A model generated the notes under the pieces. It was not told the origin of the DNA, searched no databases, and saw only the letters and a list, made by a program, of their open reading frames with translations. Of a DNA stretch of 64,000 bases, positions 63,678-64,000 are shown in pieces (the first letter of the stretch is position 1; every line of letters begins with the position of its first letter). Made by a program: the position numbers and the translations under genes. The DNA comes from Pseudomonas batumici (GTDB lineage Bacteria; Pseudomonadota; Gammaproteobacteria; Pseudomonadales; Pseudomonadaceae), in contig NZ_JXDG01000018.1 in assembly GCF_000820515.1 (NCBI RefSeq), positions 62,001-126,000 on the forward strand. The letters are read 5' to 3'.

Positions 63678-64000
63678 TCAGTAGAGGTTCGGCTCCATTT
63701 CCAGAGCAACGGAGAATCGTTGCAGGATGTCAGCCTGGATGCGACGCGCCAGAGCCAGCAACTGCTGGCCGCTCGCAGTACCGTAATTGACCAGCACCAG
63801 CGACTGTAAACGGTGTACACCCGCATCCTCTTCGCGAAAACCTTTCCAGCCCGCCGCTTCGATCAGCCAGCCCGCCGCCAGCTTCACCTGGCCGTCAGGC
63901 TGTGGATAACTCACCAGTCCGGGGTGAACCTGCTTCAATTCGGCCGCCTGGGCAGCCGGCACCAACGGGTTCTTGAAGAAACTCCCGGCATTGCCCAGCA
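63678..64000 (-). CDS. murB: UDP-N-acetylenolpyruvoylglucosamine reductase (5' end outside window)
   Basis: The C-terminal 106 residues of MurB are visible: [11 protein letters not shown] (with the catalytic Ser), [15 protein letters not shown], and the C-terminal part ending [12 protein letters not shown] with the conserved Glu region (VxLExE). MurB reduces enolpyruvyl-UDP-GlcNAc in peptidoglycan precursor synthesis. The gene continues beyond the right edge. Confidence 0.95.
   Translation of the reverse strand, partial: LGNAGSFFKNPLVPAAQAAELKQVHPGLVSYPQPDGQVKLAAGWLIEAAGWKGFREEDAGVHRLQSLVLVNYGTASGQQLLALARRIQADILQRFSVALEMEPNLY

Overview
The window is chromosomal DNA of a fluorescent Pseudomonas (P. 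fluorescens-complex type). The evidence is the high GC and strong G/C third-position bias, the Pseudomonas REP-type inverted repeats carrying GTAGGAGC, and gene orders that match P. aeruginosa from memory: gpsA-DUF4389-sixA, then thioesterase, two alpha/beta hydrolases and DUF4892, and further on tetR-rgsA-tatD-pilZ-holB-tmk-mltG-pabC-fabF-acpP-fabG-fabD-plsX-rpmF-yceD / maf / sppA-HAD-rluC / rne ... murB. No tRNA, rRNA, CRISPR array or insertion sequence was recognised.

Layout. 1-9.2 kb: a TonB-dependent receptor cut by the left edge, then mostly core genes (gpsA, sixA, hydrolases, DUF4892, AI-2E-type permease). 9.2-26.4 kb is an accessory block. It holds an EF-hand repeat protein and a sensor kinase and an RHS/YD-repeat gene that have both lost their 5' ends at one shared junction near 11.2 kb. 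It continues with a four-gene chaperone-usher fimbrial operon and a classical autotransporter flanked by two large unrecognised proteins built from similar beta-rich modules. 26.6-34.5 kb: mixed metabolic and envelope genes (cysteine hydrolase, copC-copD, a GntP permease, a lipoprotein, lpxO). 33.5-37.8 kb: a four-gene unit resembling E. coli yegTUVW (PfkB kinase, NCS1 permease, ADP-ribosylglycohydrolase, GntR regulator). 38-40 kb: DUF1285, DUF4823 lipoprotein, moaA.

40.3-59 kb is the conserved fatty acid, cell-wall and RNA-processing cluster, mostly on the minus strand with many overlapping starts and stops. The sRNA gene rgsA lies between the TetR gene and tatD. rne lies to the right on the plus strand behind a leader of about 650 nt. 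59-63.4 kb interrupts the expected rne-murB neighbourhood. It contains a two-domain peptidoglycan-hydrolase-like protein (M23-like N-terminus, pesticin/T4-lysozyme-like C-terminus) followed at once by a small, AT-richer gene for an exported Cys-rich protein, which reads as an effector-immunity pair. It also contains a molybdenum-cofactor maturation pair (mocA-like, xdhC-like). The window ends inside murB.

The observations most worth following are the M23/pesticin-like toxin with its putative periplasmic immunity protein, the double 5' truncation at the kinase/RHS junction, the two module-repeat proteins around the autotransporter, the yegTUVW-like nucleoside unit, and a short well-initiated ORF coupled to the DUF4892 gene.
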